Assembly: GCA_021647465.1 (NCBI GenBank)
Contig: JAKIUQ010000011.1
Coordinates: 1 to 64,000, forward strand
Length of the DNA stretch: 64,000 bases
Direction of reading: 5' to 3'
Source of the DNA: Emcibacter sp.
Lineage (GTDB): Bacteria > Pseudomonadota > Alphaproteobacteria > Sphingomonadales > Emcibacteraceae
Part shown: positions 32,404 to 42,053 of the stretch, in pieces
How positions within the stretch are numbered: position 1 is the stretch's first letter
Layout: each line of letters opens with the position of its first letter
Program-made: the position numbers and the translations under genes
Notes under the pieces: generated by a model
Databases searched by the model: none
Told to the model about the DNA's origin: nothing
What the model saw: the letters and a program-made list of their open reading frames with translations, nothing else

Positions 32404-33339
32404 ATGCAATTAGTTTCAATTATAATGGCTGCTTACAACGCAGAAAAGACAATAGCGGAAACCGTTGAAAGTTTGCTCGCTCAAACCTATCCCTACAAAG
32501 AAATCATTATCACCAATGATGGTTCAACGGATAACACACCACGGATATTAGATCGTTTTTCTGAACAACATCCAAATATCATTAAAATAATCCATCAAAA
32601 AAACATGGGGCAATCTATTGCCAGAAATGCTTCTATCGCTGCAACGAGTGGGGCTTTCGTAGCCTTTATGGATGCAGATGATATTTGGGCAGAGAATAAA
32701 ATAGAACGTCAGGTTCAATATTTTTCTGACCACCCTGAAATTAGTATGATTTATACAGAGGGCATGACCATTGATGAAAAGGGAAACAAATTAAATGCGT
32801 TCAATTGCTCAAAGGAATTCACCGGGAATTGCTTTGAAACACTATTTCTGAACAATGATATTATCGGCTCATCCGTTATGGTAAGAAAAGCCGTTCTTGA
32901 TAAAGTCGGAACATTTACCCCCTATCTTCGGGCCTGCGAGAACTGGGAACTCTGGACCAGAATTTCCCGTGAGCATCAAATTGATTTTATTGATGAAGAA
33001 CTCGCCTATTACCGCCAACATGACAGTAATATGAGTCAGAATATTGACTGGATGATAGAGAACAGATTGAAAGCCATTCGCCATAATCACGCGCAATATA
33101 AGGATATTGTCGCCAATGAAGGTGCGTTGACCAATGAGGCATATTTCAGGGCATATCGTGGATTTGGCGGGGTGTATCTTGGCCAGTTAGAATTAAAGAA
33201 AGCAAGGAGATATATAGCACTGGCTATTAAACATAATCCTAAATCTCTTCGAATGTATTTATGGCTTCTCCAAGCATATCTAGGGAAAAATATTTTGACG
33301 TTCGTCCGTAAATTAAAGAACATAATACGCCCTGATTAG
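32404..33339 (+). CDS. Glycosyltransferase family 2
   Basis: 311 aa. GT-A fold: VSIIMAAYNAEKTIAETVES, EIIITNDGSTDNTPRIL, GQSIARNASI and the metal-binding FMDADDIW (DxD-like). YRQHDSNMS and a helical C-terminus follow. Transfers a sugar from a nucleotide donor to a polysaccharide acceptor at the cytoplasmic face. First of three same-strand genes in the surface-glycan locus. Confidence 0.9.
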   Translation: MQLVSIIMAAYNAEKTIAETVESLLAQTYPYKEIIITNDGSTDNTPRILDRFSEQHPNIIKIIHQKNMGQSIARNASIAATSGAFVAFMDADDIWAENKIERQVQYFSDHPEISMIYTEGMTIDEKGNKLNAFNCSKEFTGNCFETLFLNNDIIGSSVMVRKAVLDKVGTFTPYLRACENWELWTRISREHQIDFIDEELAYYRQHDSNMSQNIDWMIENRLKAIRHNHAQYKDIVANEGALTNEAYFRAYRGFGGVYLGQLELKKARRYIALAIKHNPKSLRMYLWLLQAYLGKNILTFVRKLKNIIRPD

Positions 33340-33355
33340 TTCTAAAGGAAAAGTC

Positions 33356-34024
33356 TTGGAAAATTATTTTCTGAAAATAATTCAATTATTTGGCCATACC
33401 GCTTCTCGCATATTAATCATTTCAGGGAATGATGCGGCTTTTAATGTATGTTTGGAAAGCTGTTCCGAAAAATTGATCTCACATGTTAATCTCGAACAGA
33501 CTAACGCTATTAGCCTGCTAAAAGGTTATGTTCAGGAAGAAAGCTATGACCTCGTCATTCTGGATCGCCTACGGGATAAAAGCAATAAAATACCAAGAGA
33601 CTTTCCAACATTTTTACGCTGGGAGAATCTTGGGGAACTGATAAAAAAAAGCCTCGCCAGCCACGGTCAGGTCATATGCCTTGCTGATAATAAATTAAAT
33701 TTACGCAGGCCGATCACTTGCATAAATTCATTGTTTAATGCTCTGTTGAGAAGGAATACATCTCCTTTTTCAAGATATTACGCCACACAAATAAAAGCCA
33801 TTGGCTGTTCTCATATTAAACGCTTTCATCTCATTCCGGACATTGAAAACTTCAATCACCTCATCTCGGATAATAGAAGGGCAACATTAGCCTTTATGAG
33901 AAAGTCCCGTGGTTTTACCCGTGCTTTTCCAAAAAATCCAAAAGAATGGCCAAAATGGCTGTTTGTCTCGCTGGGTGTGGATAGCTGGCTGGTGCCAACT
34001 CATTTATTCTGGGGCAGGAAATGA
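33356..34024 (+). CDS. Hypothetical protein, possible degenerate SAM-methyltransferase fold
   Basis: 222 aa from a TTG at 33356 preceded by AAAGGAAAAG. The first half alternates strands and helices like a Rossmann methyltransferase (ILIISGND, YDLVILDRLRD, HGQVICLADNK), but the glycine-rich SAM loop is not preserved. The C-terminal half is basic with aromatic residues (SRYYATQIKAIGC, PKEWPKWLFVSLGV). The stop overlaps the next gene by 4 nt, so the two products probably work together. Function unknown; likely tailoring of the glycan. Confidence 0.6.
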   Translation: MENYFLKIIQLFGHTASRILIISGNDAAFNVCLESCSEKLISHVNLEQTNAISLLKGYVQEESYDLVILDRLRDKSNKIPRDFPTFLRWENLGELIKKSLASHGQVICLADNKLNLRRPITCINSLFNALLRRNTSPFSRYYATQIKAIGCSHIKRFHLIPDIENFNHLISDNRRATLAFMRKSRGFTRAFPKNPKEWPKWLFVSLGVDSWLVPTHLFWGRK

Positions 34025-34923
34025 TTACAACCATTACCGGATATCTAACAGAGAAAGGCCTCTTGCCAGATGATTATAATTATGATGTAAATATTTTTAT
34101 GGGACGGAACAATTTCTTTCATTTTTTTCTCCCCAAAGGGAAATCGCTGGCGGTAAAGGTTGCCGATAGTAAATCTGACTGCGCAAAATCATTGATAAAA
34201 GAATATGGTGCATTGCAGGAAAATCATCCCCGCTATCGTGAATTACTGCCCCATGGAATTGCTTTGGAGGAGGGCCGGGAATTTACAATCATGGTCACGG
34301 AGGGCATGATAATCAGCAGTATAACTTTAGATGAAATACTGTCTGTATCGGGCACACAGCGTGACCTAATGCAGAAATTCTTATGCGGTGAAGACAGGAT
34401 TTTACCTGATGAAGGAATTGCCCTCCGTTCTTTCACAGAGGTTCTGGAAACTGCCATTGAGATGCTGCCCCGCGAGTTATGTCAGAAATATAAAAAGGTC
34501 ATGACGGACCGGAAATGGGGAGAATTTCTGAGAAAGCTACCCGCTATCCCCCAGCATGGTGACCTTGCCATAAATAATATTGGGAAAACTGATAACGGCC
34601 TTGTTATTTTTGACTGGGAGGATTATGGATACGTAACAATTCCCGGCTTTGATTTATGTGTTCTGCTGGTTTCAGGATGCCAGTTTAATAAATATAAATT
34701 GACAGGTATTATCAATGACATTTATTCAGGCGATGAAGGACATTGCCATATTCTGACCCCTGTCGTTAACACGCTCCGCATCGATCAGCAGCATTTTACA
34801 GACCTCGTCAGTATCCATCTTATTTTGTTTCACAAATTAAAATATGACTTAGGGTACGGGCACGACGTTATAGAAAATTGCCAGTCACTTCTTCAGGCGT
34901 TACATACAGAAAGACCTGCGTGA
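34021..34923 (+). CDS. Aminoglycoside-phosphotransferase/choline-kinase-like kinase
   Basis: 300 aa. Protein-kinase-like small-molecule kinase fold: an ATP-site lysine region (KSLAVKVADSKSD), catalytic loop QHGDLAINNIGK (HGDxxxxN) and metal-binding VIFDWEDYG (D.WE in place of DFG). It likely phosphorylates a sugar, polyol or amino alcohol for the surface polymer; substrate not determinable. ATGA overlap with the upstream gene; convergent with the CDP-ribitol gene, its stop lying 1 nt from it. Confidence 0.8.
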   Translation: MITTITGYLTEKGLLPDDYNYDVNIFMGRNNFFHFFLPKGKSLAVKVADSKSDCAKSLIKEYGALQENHPRYRELLPHGIALEEGREFTIMVTEGMIISSITLDEILSVSGTQRDLMQKFLCGEDRILPDEGIALRSFTEVLETAIEMLPRELCQKYKKVMTDRKWGEFLRKLPAIPQHGDLAINNIGKTDNGLVIFDWEDYGYVTIPGFDLCVLLVSGCQFNKYKLTGIINDIYSGDEGHCHILTPVVNTLRIDQQHFTDLVSIHLILFHKLKYDLGYGHDVIENCQSLLQALHTERPA

Positions 34924-36300
34924 TTATTTTTCTACTTTATTGACATTAATAACCTGCCCCGTAAGAGAAGACAGTAATGTTTTCAAAGTTTCCTCGGCAA
35001 CCTTATCTGCCGTCATCAATGTTTCGGGGGCCTCTGCACCAAAATTTTCCGTTCTCATAGGTGTTGCCGTGCGTTCCGGGTTTATGGCATTAATACGAAT
35101 ATTGTCACTGCTGAGTTCTTCCGCCACCGCCTGAGTAAGATTAACAATTGCCGCCTTAATGGAAGAATAGGAGGCATATAACGCCCGGCCCCTTGTATAT
35201 GAACTGGAGGTAAAGAGCGCAAAAGCACCATGGGTTTCCGCGAGGTGAGCTGTACCGAATTTAACCACGTAAAGTGATCCGAAATAATTTATGTCAACTT
35301 CCTCCTTCAGGCTTTCGATTGATCGTTCCGTAAGTTTTCCGGTTTTCAGGACGGCAGATGTACAGATGATAAAATCAATTTTACCACAGTCATCAGCAAC
35401 AGAAGAAAGGGCGTTTTCCACAGAGGCAGGGTCGGCAATATTCACCCCATTGCTGCGGGAAAAGGCATATGTCCTTGCGCCGTTCCTGTTGGCCAGATCA
35501 ATAATACTTTCCCCGATGCCTTTTGTTCCGCCGAAAACAACCACCGTCTTATCTTTCAGCTCCGCCAGATTACCCTCGGGAGAATTTCGCGACCGGGTTT
35601 GAAAAAGCTTGTCAGCTATAAAAATATCTTCAGGATATGTAATCTTAATATTTTCCACGGTTCCGGTAACCAAAAAAACATCGGATAAATTATATTTCAG
35701 GACAATCCCGCAGTCATCGGTAAAGTCGGTATCATTATTTTCTTTCATTAACAGGTGCGCTTTACGGATCAGGCCGGCCTTAAACCCCTGAGGCGTTAAT
35801 CCCCGCCGGAGATTGGCTCTGTCGGGAATTTGGGATATAAATTCACCATCCGCTGTCTCTACTATGGTGTCTGTGCAGGGGATAACCACATCAACGGCCT
35901 GATATTTTTTGACCGCCACAATACAATCAGATATGGTTTTTCGAGACACCAGAGGCCGAACCGCGTCATGAAATAATATGATATCGTCGTCATTAGATAT
36001 TGAATTGATCGCCGCATAGGAACTATCCATACGCGTATCGCCGCCAATTAATATTTTGCTAATCTTGACATATGAATTACGCAGAATGATGTCCTCGACC
36101 AGATGTTTAAACCGTGCCGCCACCACAATGATGATAGAATCAATGCCTGAATGTGCTTCGAAGGCATCAATGGTATGTTCCAATATGGTTTTACCCGCAA
36201 GCTTGACATATTGTTTCGGCAAATCCGCCGCAAAGCGGGACCCGCTGCCACCGGAAAGTATTACTCCGTGAACTGTGTATTTTTTATCTTTGTTTTTCAC
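34924..36300 (-). CDS. Bifunctional ribitol-5-phosphate cytidylyltransferase / SDR reductase (Bcs1/TarIJ-like)
   Basis: 458 aa. Residues 1-230 are an IspD/TarI nucleotidyltransferase (GVILSGGSGSRFAADLPKQY, HDAVRPLVSRKTI, LRRGLTPQGFKAGLI). Residues ~240-458 are a short-chain dehydrogenase (VVFGGTKGIGESIIDLA, FTSSSYTRGRALYASYSSIK with Ser and YxxxK, INAINPERTATPMR). This fusion is known from Haemophilus Bcs1, which reduces ribulose-5-phosphate to ribitol-5-phosphate and activates it as CDP-ribitol. An isolated IspD is excluded by the second domain and context. Heads toward the phosphotransferase on the same strand, indicating a ribitol-phosphate polymer. Confidence 0.9.
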   Translation of the reverse strand: MKNKDKKYTVHGVILSGGSGSRFAADLPKQYVKLAGKTILEHTIDAFEAHSGIDSIIIVVAARFKHLVEDIILRNSYVKISKILIGGDTRMDSSYAAINSISNDDDIILFHDAVRPLVSRKTISDCIVAVKKYQAVDVVIPCTDTIVETADGEFISQIPDRANLRRGLTPQGFKAGLIRKAHLLMKENNDTDFTDDCGIVLKYNLSDVFLVTGTVENIKITYPEDIFIADKLFQTRSRNSPEGNLAELKDKTVVVFGGTKGIGESIIDLANRNGARTYAFSRSNGVNIADPASVENALSSVADDCGKIDFIICTSAVLKTGKLTERSIESLKEEVDINYFGSLYVVKFGTAHLAETHGAFALFTSSSYTRGRALYASYSSIKAAIVNLTQAVAEELSSDNIRINAINPERTATPMRTENFGAEAPETLMTADKVAEETLKTLLSSLTGQVINVNKVEK

Positions 36301-36312
36301 ATTATTTTCCTG

Positions 36313-37305
36313 TTATTGACGCAAAATTAATTTCAAATGATATTTTAATAATCTCAAAAGCTTCTCCAAATAACCTGCATCACCACTGTCCCGGTTTATA
36401 ACGTGCCATCTTAGCTGCACCTTATCCAACAGGCTTAAATAGCCAAAGTTTTCTTTGTTTTTCTGTGACACAGGAAAAGATTCAATCAGTTTTTCCTGTA
36501 AAGAAAACACTTGTTCTTTTGTGATGGCGTAAGTCTCAATCAATTTTTCCACATCTTCCAGCGTGAATATTTTCTCGCCGATATCAAAAGCCGTCACCGG
36601 ATTAATATCATAGATTGAATAATAATCCTGATATTTATATGATGATATTTTGTCATTTGCCGTTGTAATCCATAAATTGGGAATGCCGTATGAATCCGCC
36701 ACAATGAGGGGGTGCATAGCCGTACTGATAACGGCGTCACAACAGGTCATTTCTTTAATGAACGCCACGGGATCAGATTTAACATTAATAATAATACTCC
36801 CGGGGATTCTCTTCTGAATATCTTTAAATAAATGAGATCCCGCATCATGAAAATGAGGCACAATGCCAAGTTTATATTTTTTTGTACGGCTCCCTTTAAC
36901 GATACGGTTCATGAGCAATCCCGGATCCCCCAAGGCAAGATCCTCCGGCAACGGCCTGCCCAATATCGCCTCCACTCTTTGTTTTGTAATTTTGCCTCTG
37001 ACAGCTCGAAAATTCACATCCCGGATAAATTTTTCGGGGATTTTGATATGAGGCTGTTCAATATGTCGGCCCACATCAAAATGAACGCCTGATCCCCAGA
37101 CTTCTATGGGCTCCGGACTGAAATACGTCTCATGTCGGGTATGAGCGCCGATAAATATTCTTTCCAGTACAGAACCGAGGGCCAAAAAGTCAGCAACATT
37201 TGCCTGTTGATACGAAACCTTCACCCCAAAAGCCCGGAAAATATAGGGATTTAAAGCATCCCCAAAATTATCAGAGTCCCACCAGGCCAACGTTTTTAAA
37301 AGCAT
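36313..37305 (-). CDS. Polysaccharide pyruvyltransferase-family protein
   Basis: 330 aa. WWDSDNFGDALNPYIFRAFG at the N-terminus and a C-terminal domain with ISTAMHPLIVADSYGIPNLW are typical of the PS_pyruv_trans (WcaK/ExoV) family. Transfers pyruvate from PEP to make pyruvyl ketals on polysaccharides. ALGDPGLLM gives the central loop. Lies 12 nt upstream of the CDP-ribitol gene on the minus strand, so same transcript. Confidence 0.88.
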   Translation of the reverse strand: MLLKTLAWWDSDNFGDALNPYIFRAFGVKVSYQQANVADFLALGSVLERIFIGAHTRHETYFSPEPIEVWGSGVHFDVGRHIEQPHIKIPEKFIRDVNFRAVRGKITKQRVEAILGRPLPEDLALGDPGLLMNRIVKGSRTKKYKLGIVPHFHDAGSHLFKDIQKRIPGSIIINVKSDPVAFIKEMTCCDAVISTAMHPLIVADSYGIPNLWITTANDKISSYKYQDYYSIYDINPVTAFDIGEKIFTLEDVEKLIETYAITKEQVFSLQEKLIESFPVSQKNKENFGYLSLLDKVQLRWHVINRDSGDAGYLEKLLRLLKYHLKLILRQ

Positions 37306-37336
37306 TAATCTCTTCCCTTCCGCATATATACTTAAA

Positions 37337-38437
37337 CTATAAGCGCATTAAATGAATAATCTCATCACAGGCCTTTTGCGTCGCAGAACCAACATTATAA
37401 AAGCTGTTATTTAACAAATCCTTCCGGTCCTCACTTTTATTTGCAGTTTCCGCCATCCCTTTATCCAAAACAGCGGACAGACTTTGCGGGGCGGCGATCA
37501 TATCAAATGTTACCAGAAGGGGGGCAATGGCATCATTATAAATATTTTCTCTCAGTAGGGCTTCCGATACATAAAGAAAACCGGGTCGGTCAAAAACCAG
37601 ATATTCATACAAAACAGAGCTGTAATCACTAATAATGGCATCGGCGCGATGCAACTGGTCATAAATGGAACCCTCCAGTGATATTTCAAAATCTTCCCCC
37701 TCATAGGGGCGCATGACTTCCTCCCAATCCATGCCCCCGCATCTTTCCGGCAGAAGAAGATTCGGGTGAGGGCGAATAATCACATGATAGTCTTCAAGGT
37801 CCGATAACGCTTTAAGGAAAGGCTCATCCATGGCAACAAGCGAAGGGTCAATATGCCAGGATGGGGCATAAAGCACGACAGGCTTTGGGCAGACGGGTTT
37901 TTCTTCCGTCTGTGCCTTGTGATATAATTTATCAATAGCTGGCAAACCAACAGGCAGTAGATTGGTATTTTTCCCCGCGCTATTCTTGATAATGGCTTCC
38001 TGAATCCGCAAGGTCAAAGGCCCCGGTGCAAAGACAACATCAAAATAATTTTCTGCCAACCGGTCAAGATACCCCATCTTGGGACCAGCCCCGTGGAAGG
38101 AGGCAAGGCGAAGCCCGCTTTTAAACCACCAGGGTATGGCGGAGAATTCCGTTGCCACAATTAGATCAAACAACCGCCACCGGGCCTTATGAAAATCATC
38201 TGCAGAAATAAACTCCACATCCTTTAATTCAGGCCGTTTATCCCAGTCCGGAGCTTCCACGACTATCAGCGACAGTTGCAAATATTTTTCTACTTCCCTG
38301 ATTATCGGCAATAAATGTTGAAAGTGGAAATCCGTTGGCGCAGAAAAAACAACAGTTCTCTTTTTGCGAAGTCTTGATTTATTGCATAATATGCGGATGT
38401 ATTTCATAAAAAGCTGTTGAATTACTGATTTATTCAT
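37337..38437 (-). CDS. CDP-glycerol/CDP-ribitol phosphotransferase-like (TagB/TarF/TarL family)
   Basis: 366 aa, GT-B fold. Shows KSGLRLASFHGAGPKMGYLD, VVLYAPSWH, VIIRPHPNLLLPE and ADAIISDYSSVLYEYLVFDRP, the C-terminal signature of Glyphos_transf enzymes that polymerise glycerol- or ribitol-phosphate (H-G and H-P motifs with DYSS). With the neighbouring CDP-ribitol synthase, ribitol phosphate is the probable donor unit. A basic N-terminal helix (QLFMKYIRILCNKSRLRKKR) suggests membrane association. Confidence 0.88.
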   Translation of the reverse strand: MNKSVIQQLFMKYIRILCNKSRLRKKRTVVFSAPTDFHFQHLLPIIREVEKYLQLSLIVVEAPDWDKRPELKDVEFISADDFHKARWRLFDLIVATEFSAIPWWFKSGLRLASFHGAGPKMGYLDRLAENYFDVVFAPGPLTLRIQEAIIKNSAGKNTNLLPVGLPAIDKLYHKAQTEEKPVCPKPVVLYAPSWHIDPSLVAMDEPFLKALSDLEDYHVIIRPHPNLLLPERCGGMDWEEVMRPYEGEDFEISLEGSIYDQLHRADAIISDYSSVLYEYLVFDRPGFLYVSEALLRENIYNDAIAPLLVTFDMIAAPQSLSAVLDKGMAETANKSEDRKDLLNNSFYNVGSATQKACDEIIHLMRL

Positions 38438-38440
38438 CGA

Positions 38441-39979
38441 TTAATATTCTCTATTCAATATTTTTCTAACAATAGGTGCCGTATTTGCAATATAGGCGTA
38501 GTCTTCTTTTGGGGCAAAAAACTTTAACAGAATAATGATAAGCATGATTTGCCACATGGCGACCATCGGGAAGATGATCCAGAAATTATCTATCTGGTAA
38601 TATAAGATAAGTCCGAGACATACGGCCTCCATAGCCAGAATTAAACCAACCGGTTTGAAAAGGTTGAGATAATAATCCCCTAAAGATATATCTGTAAATT
38701 TACAGATATAATAAGGCACAAAAATACTTTTTGAAATAAGGAACGGAATCGCCGTACCGAGTGCGACACCAACAATACCATATTTTTGTACGAGAAGGAG
38801 ACTAAGGATCAAATTGGCCCCTGCCTCACATATATTGATATAAGCGTAATATTTATGTTTCGACATGGCATAAAATATCTGAATGGCCGCATTCTGCCCG
38901 ATACCCAACGGCGCAAGGGCGGCCAATATTAAAAAAGGGCCAAATGCAGATAAATATTCCGGACCCACCCAAATGGTAATCAAAGGCTGAGCAATAAGTA
39001 TTAATGAGCAGGATAATATGGTCGCAACCCCCGCATTTATTCGGGTCAGGAATAACAGCTTTTCCTGTATCTGATCCATTCGATCTTCGGAAAAATACTT
39101 GGTGAAAACCGGTTGCGTCCCCGCGATAACATTACTGGCAGCCTCACTGGATATTCTGAGAAGTTGGAGGGCTATCTCATAGGGGACAACCAGAGCACTC
39201 CCCATAAAGCCCGCAATCACCATTACATCCAAACGAAAGCGGACCAAATCCCCGATTTGGCCTAAAAAAGTAAATTTGCCAAAATGGAAATATTCCTTCA
39301 AAGCTTGTTTGCAAAAATATTTTGCGCGCAATGTCTTGTCAGGCAAATAACCATTAGCGGCAATAACAAGAAAAACCCGCATTAAAATATTAAGGCCCAG
39401 CGTCATTAGGGCAATCTGAATGATTGTCCCTTCACTCTGTACAATCCAAATCACCAAAGCCAGCCTAATCACAGCCTGAATCATTTTAACAATGGCAACC
39501 AGATCATTTCTCATCTGGACAACCAAAACGGCCTGATATACAGAAATTGGGAATGTCATGGCCATATCAATGGCTAAAATCAAAAGAACCACTCTCAATA
39601 CAGGGGCAAAGGATTTATCATCCAGAAATTCCGGAGCAAGCCATATGGCGATCAAGCTCAGTATGATTACAATGATGGAAAGCACACAAAACCCAACAAA
39701 GGACGTGGTGATCGTTTTGCCAATCTCAGATTCTTTTTTTTCTGTCCAATGCAAGGCTAAATATCGTGTTGTAGCACTGGATAATCCAAAATCAATTATG
39801 CCGAAGTAGCCCATGAATGTACCGACAATCACCCATATTCCATACCAGTTATCCCCCAAAAGATTGATAATCATAGGCATTGTAATAAAAGATACGGCCA
39901 TTGCCACAATGAAAGAAACATTGCGCATCACAGCCGCTCTAAACATCAGGCGACCAACTGTTTTTTCTTTTCCTGACAA
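38441..39979 (-). CDS. Wzx-type polysaccharide flippase (MATE/MOP superfamily)
   Basis: 512 aa with about 14 hydrophobic segments, starting with FIVAMAVSFITMPMIINLLG and GIWVIVGTFMGYFGIIDFGL, the standard start of Wzx/RfbX exporters. ALAPLGIGQNAAIQIFYAMS and YGIVGVALGTAIPFLISKS match the C-terminal half. It would move undecaprenyl-linked oligosaccharide across the inner membrane. Probably the first gene of the minus-strand part of the locus, 3 nt before the phosphotransferase. Confidence 0.92.
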   Translation of the reverse strand: MSGKEKTVGRLMFRAAVMRNVSFIVAMAVSFITMPMIINLLGDNWYGIWVIVGTFMGYFGIIDFGLSSATTRYLALHWTEKKESEIGKTITTSFVGFCVLSIIVIILSLIAIWLAPEFLDDKSFAPVLRVVLLILAIDMAMTFPISVYQAVLVVQMRNDLVAIVKMIQAVIRLALVIWIVQSEGTIIQIALMTLGLNILMRVFLVIAANGYLPDKTLRAKYFCKQALKEYFHFGKFTFLGQIGDLVRFRLDVMVIAGFMGSALVVPYEIALQLLRISSEAASNVIAGTQPVFTKYFSEDRMDQIQEKLLFLTRINAGVATILSCSLILIAQPLITIWVGPEYLSAFGPFLILAALAPLGIGQNAAIQIFYAMSKHKYYAYINICEAGANLILSLLLVQKYGIVGVALGTAIPFLISKSIFVPYYICKFTDISLGDYYLNLFKPVGLILAMEAVCLGLILYYQIDNFWIIFPMVAMWQIMLIIILLKFFAPKEDYAYIANTAPIVRKILNREY

Positions 39980-40086
39980 TTATTAACCTTTTTTATAATC
40001 AATAAACTGGTTTTATGGAGGGCATTTTACAGCCCCAACCCTTTAAATAAATTCGACTCATTGAACCTATATTATCACATCAAAAA

Positions 40087-40248
40087 TTACATAATGACTC
40101 TATGAACCCGTCGCCACGTATCCAGTTTTTTTGTATCTTTTTCCTCTAACAATAGATTTATTTTATGCCTGACATAATCTGGAGCATCATTTCCATGCTC
40201 CTCAATAATTTTATTTGCCATCGCATTTACTTCTTTATCTTCTATCAT
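40087..40248 (-). CDS. Conserved small helical protein
   Basis: 53 aa from ATG 40248 with GAGGAAT upstream. MIEDKEVNAMANKIIEEHG, DAPDYVRHKIN and DTWRRVHRVI resemble a common family of ~55-70 aa alphaproteobacterial proteins of unknown role. The longer in-frame upstream start lacks support. Stands alone between the flippase and the IS6 remnant. Confidence 0.6.
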   Translation of the reverse strand: MIEDKEVNAMANKIIEEHGNDAPDYVRHKINLLLEEKDTKKLDTWRRVHRVIM

Positions 40249-40381
40249 ATATTCCTCGCCTAAAGATTGTCTCCGGCAATCCCCCACAAAAACCCTTAAT
40301 TTAAATCTCATGGGCGGGATTACCATCTATTTACCTTAAACCTTAAAATATCAATAAACTATCCATATTTTCTCACCTTTA

Positions 40382-40918
40382 TTAATGTCTGGTACTTCTC
40401 GATGTTAAAGGGGAACTTTCTTCTCTATTGTTCAGTCTATTGGTTGTATCATGCAAATGTTCTATTTCTAATTTTCGAAGTGCTGCACCGTAGGAGCTCA
40501 GTTTATCAGTAACGATTTTGGTTGGTGAGATACCTTGATTTTGAAGTAATTTTCTGAAGATTTTCAGCGCGACTCTTTTGTTTCTGCGTTTTTGCACCAA
40601 GACATCCAGAATTTAGCCTTCTGCGTCAACGGCGCGCCATAGATACATGGGTTTACCGCCAATCTTGACGAATACTTCGTCTAAAAACCATTCTGTGTGG
40701 GGGTGAGGCCTACGTTTCTTAATACGCCGAGCATAGTCAATTCCAAACTTAAGAGCCCATCGACGAACAGTCTCATAGCTGACATCAATGCCCCTTTCGG
40801 CTAATAATTCTTCAACGTCCCGATAACTCATGGTAAATCGGAAATAAAGCCAAATAGCTTGTTTGATGATTTCAGGGGGGAAGCGATGACGGTGATATGA
40901 TATTTTTTTCATCGGCAT
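40382..40918 (-). pseudogene. IS6-family transposase, nonsense and C-terminal truncation
   Basis: Starts at ATG 40918: HRHRFPPEIIKQAIWLYFRF, YRDVEELLAERGIDVSYETV and the first catalytic Asp in EWFLDEVFVKI. An in-frame TAA at 40613-40615 interrupts after VDAEG; the same frame then continues with VQKRRNKRVALKIFRKLL and VTDKLSSYGAALRKL (second Asp). The catalytic Glu region is degenerate (NNREESSP) and the frame ends early in SRSTRH, losing the C-terminal helix region. The 40-42% GC matches the neighbouring polysaccharide locus. Confidence 0.88.
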
Positions 40919-41151
40919 CTTATAACATAGAATTAAGAAAAAGTTTATGTGATAAGCCCGTCACCGGGAAATATCTGGATGAGTTGTCTATGCTTGATTG
41001 CCATATGAAATGCAGATATGATTATCTAGTGGGAAACAGACGGCCCTATATTATGTTCTGACAAGTTAAAACGGTCAGAAAAATCTTTTTTTGGACTACA
41101 GTATGATTTCCATGCCGTTATCCCGTTAAACAGGATTAGGGATATTGTAGA

Positions 41152-41976
41152 ATGACGGTGACATCAGACTTTTATGACTGGAACGAAGGAATTACGGCGC
41201 TGTTTGAAGCGTCCGGTAATCGTGCGGTTTCGGAAAATCTGTTCAAGGTTATATCTTCACGGGTCCTCATAGAAAGTTTTATCGTTTTTCAGTATCACAA
41301 GGCAGGGATTCCGAAAATATTATATGAAAATCTAAATAATATGGACCACCAGAAAAATCTAAAAAGTTATCTGGAGGGGCCTTATCTTCTGGACCCTTTC
41401 TATCAGAATTTTGCCGAGGGGAACATTCAGGGGCTCTTGAGCTTGCAGGACATCGCCCCGGACCATTTTCTGAAAAGTGATTATTACCGGAGCTATTATA
41501 AATTTTCCGGCCTGCGGGATGAGGTTAATATCTATATCCCCCTGTCCGACCAATCTGCAATTGCGCTGGCTTTGGGGCGCAAGGCGGGAAGGCGGGGTTT
41601 TGGCAAGAAAGAACTTACCATGTTGCAGGATATGATGCCGGTTCTGAATTCTATATGCCGGCGGCAATGGCAAAATACCGAGGCCAAAGCGGAGCAGGAC
41701 AATATCCGCTTCATTCAGGCATTGGATAATTTTGGCACGTCATGTCTGTCAGCCAAGGAAAGTGAAGTCCTGCATTTGCTCTTGATGGGTCATTCGGCAA
41801 AATCCACGGCGGCCCGTATGGGTATTTCGCCGGGGACGGTCAAAGTTCACCGTAATAATATTTATGCCAAACTTGATATTAGTTCACAGACCGAACTTTT
41901 TTCCCTGTTCATCGGCGCATTGGCCCATATGACCGGGGACGGGTCGGAGGACCCCCTGATCGCCTATCACCAATAA
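41152..41976 (+). CDS. LuxR-family transcriptional regulator
   Basis: 274 aa. N-terminal ~190 residues form an unassigned sensory domain (FQYHKAGIPKILYENL, PYLLDPFYQNFAEG, REVNIYIPL-like segment). The C-terminal HTH_LuxR domain is clear: LSAKESEVLHLLLMGHSAKS, MGISPGTVKVHRNNIYAKL. No receiver domain. Located immediately upstream of and co-oriented with gabD-gabT, so a role in their control is likely; the signal is unknown. Confidence 0.85.
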   Translation: MTVTSDFYDWNEGITALFEASGNRAVSENLFKVISSRVLIESFIVFQYHKAGIPKILYENLNNMDHQKNLKSYLEGPYLLDPFYQNFAEGNIQGLLSLQDIAPDHFLKSDYYRSYYKFSGLRDEVNIYIPLSDQSAIALALGRKAGRRGFGKKELTMLQDMMPVLNSICRRQWQNTEAKAEQDNIRFIQALDNFGTSCLSAKESEVLHLLLMGHSAKSTAARMGISPGTVKVHRNNIYAKLDISSQTELFSLFIGALAHMTGDGSEDPLIAYHQ

Positions 41977-42053
41977 TCCCTATAACTTTGGATATATGGA
42001 TATATGGGCCGGGGCGGTGTAAAATCATCCAATCTAATATTCTGGAGTTTGAA

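Noticed and set aside
34924..36300. IspD (isoprenoid MEP cytidylyltransferase)
   Set aside because: The C-terminal SDR reductase domain and the neighbouring polyol phosphotransferase fit CDP-ribitol synthesis better.
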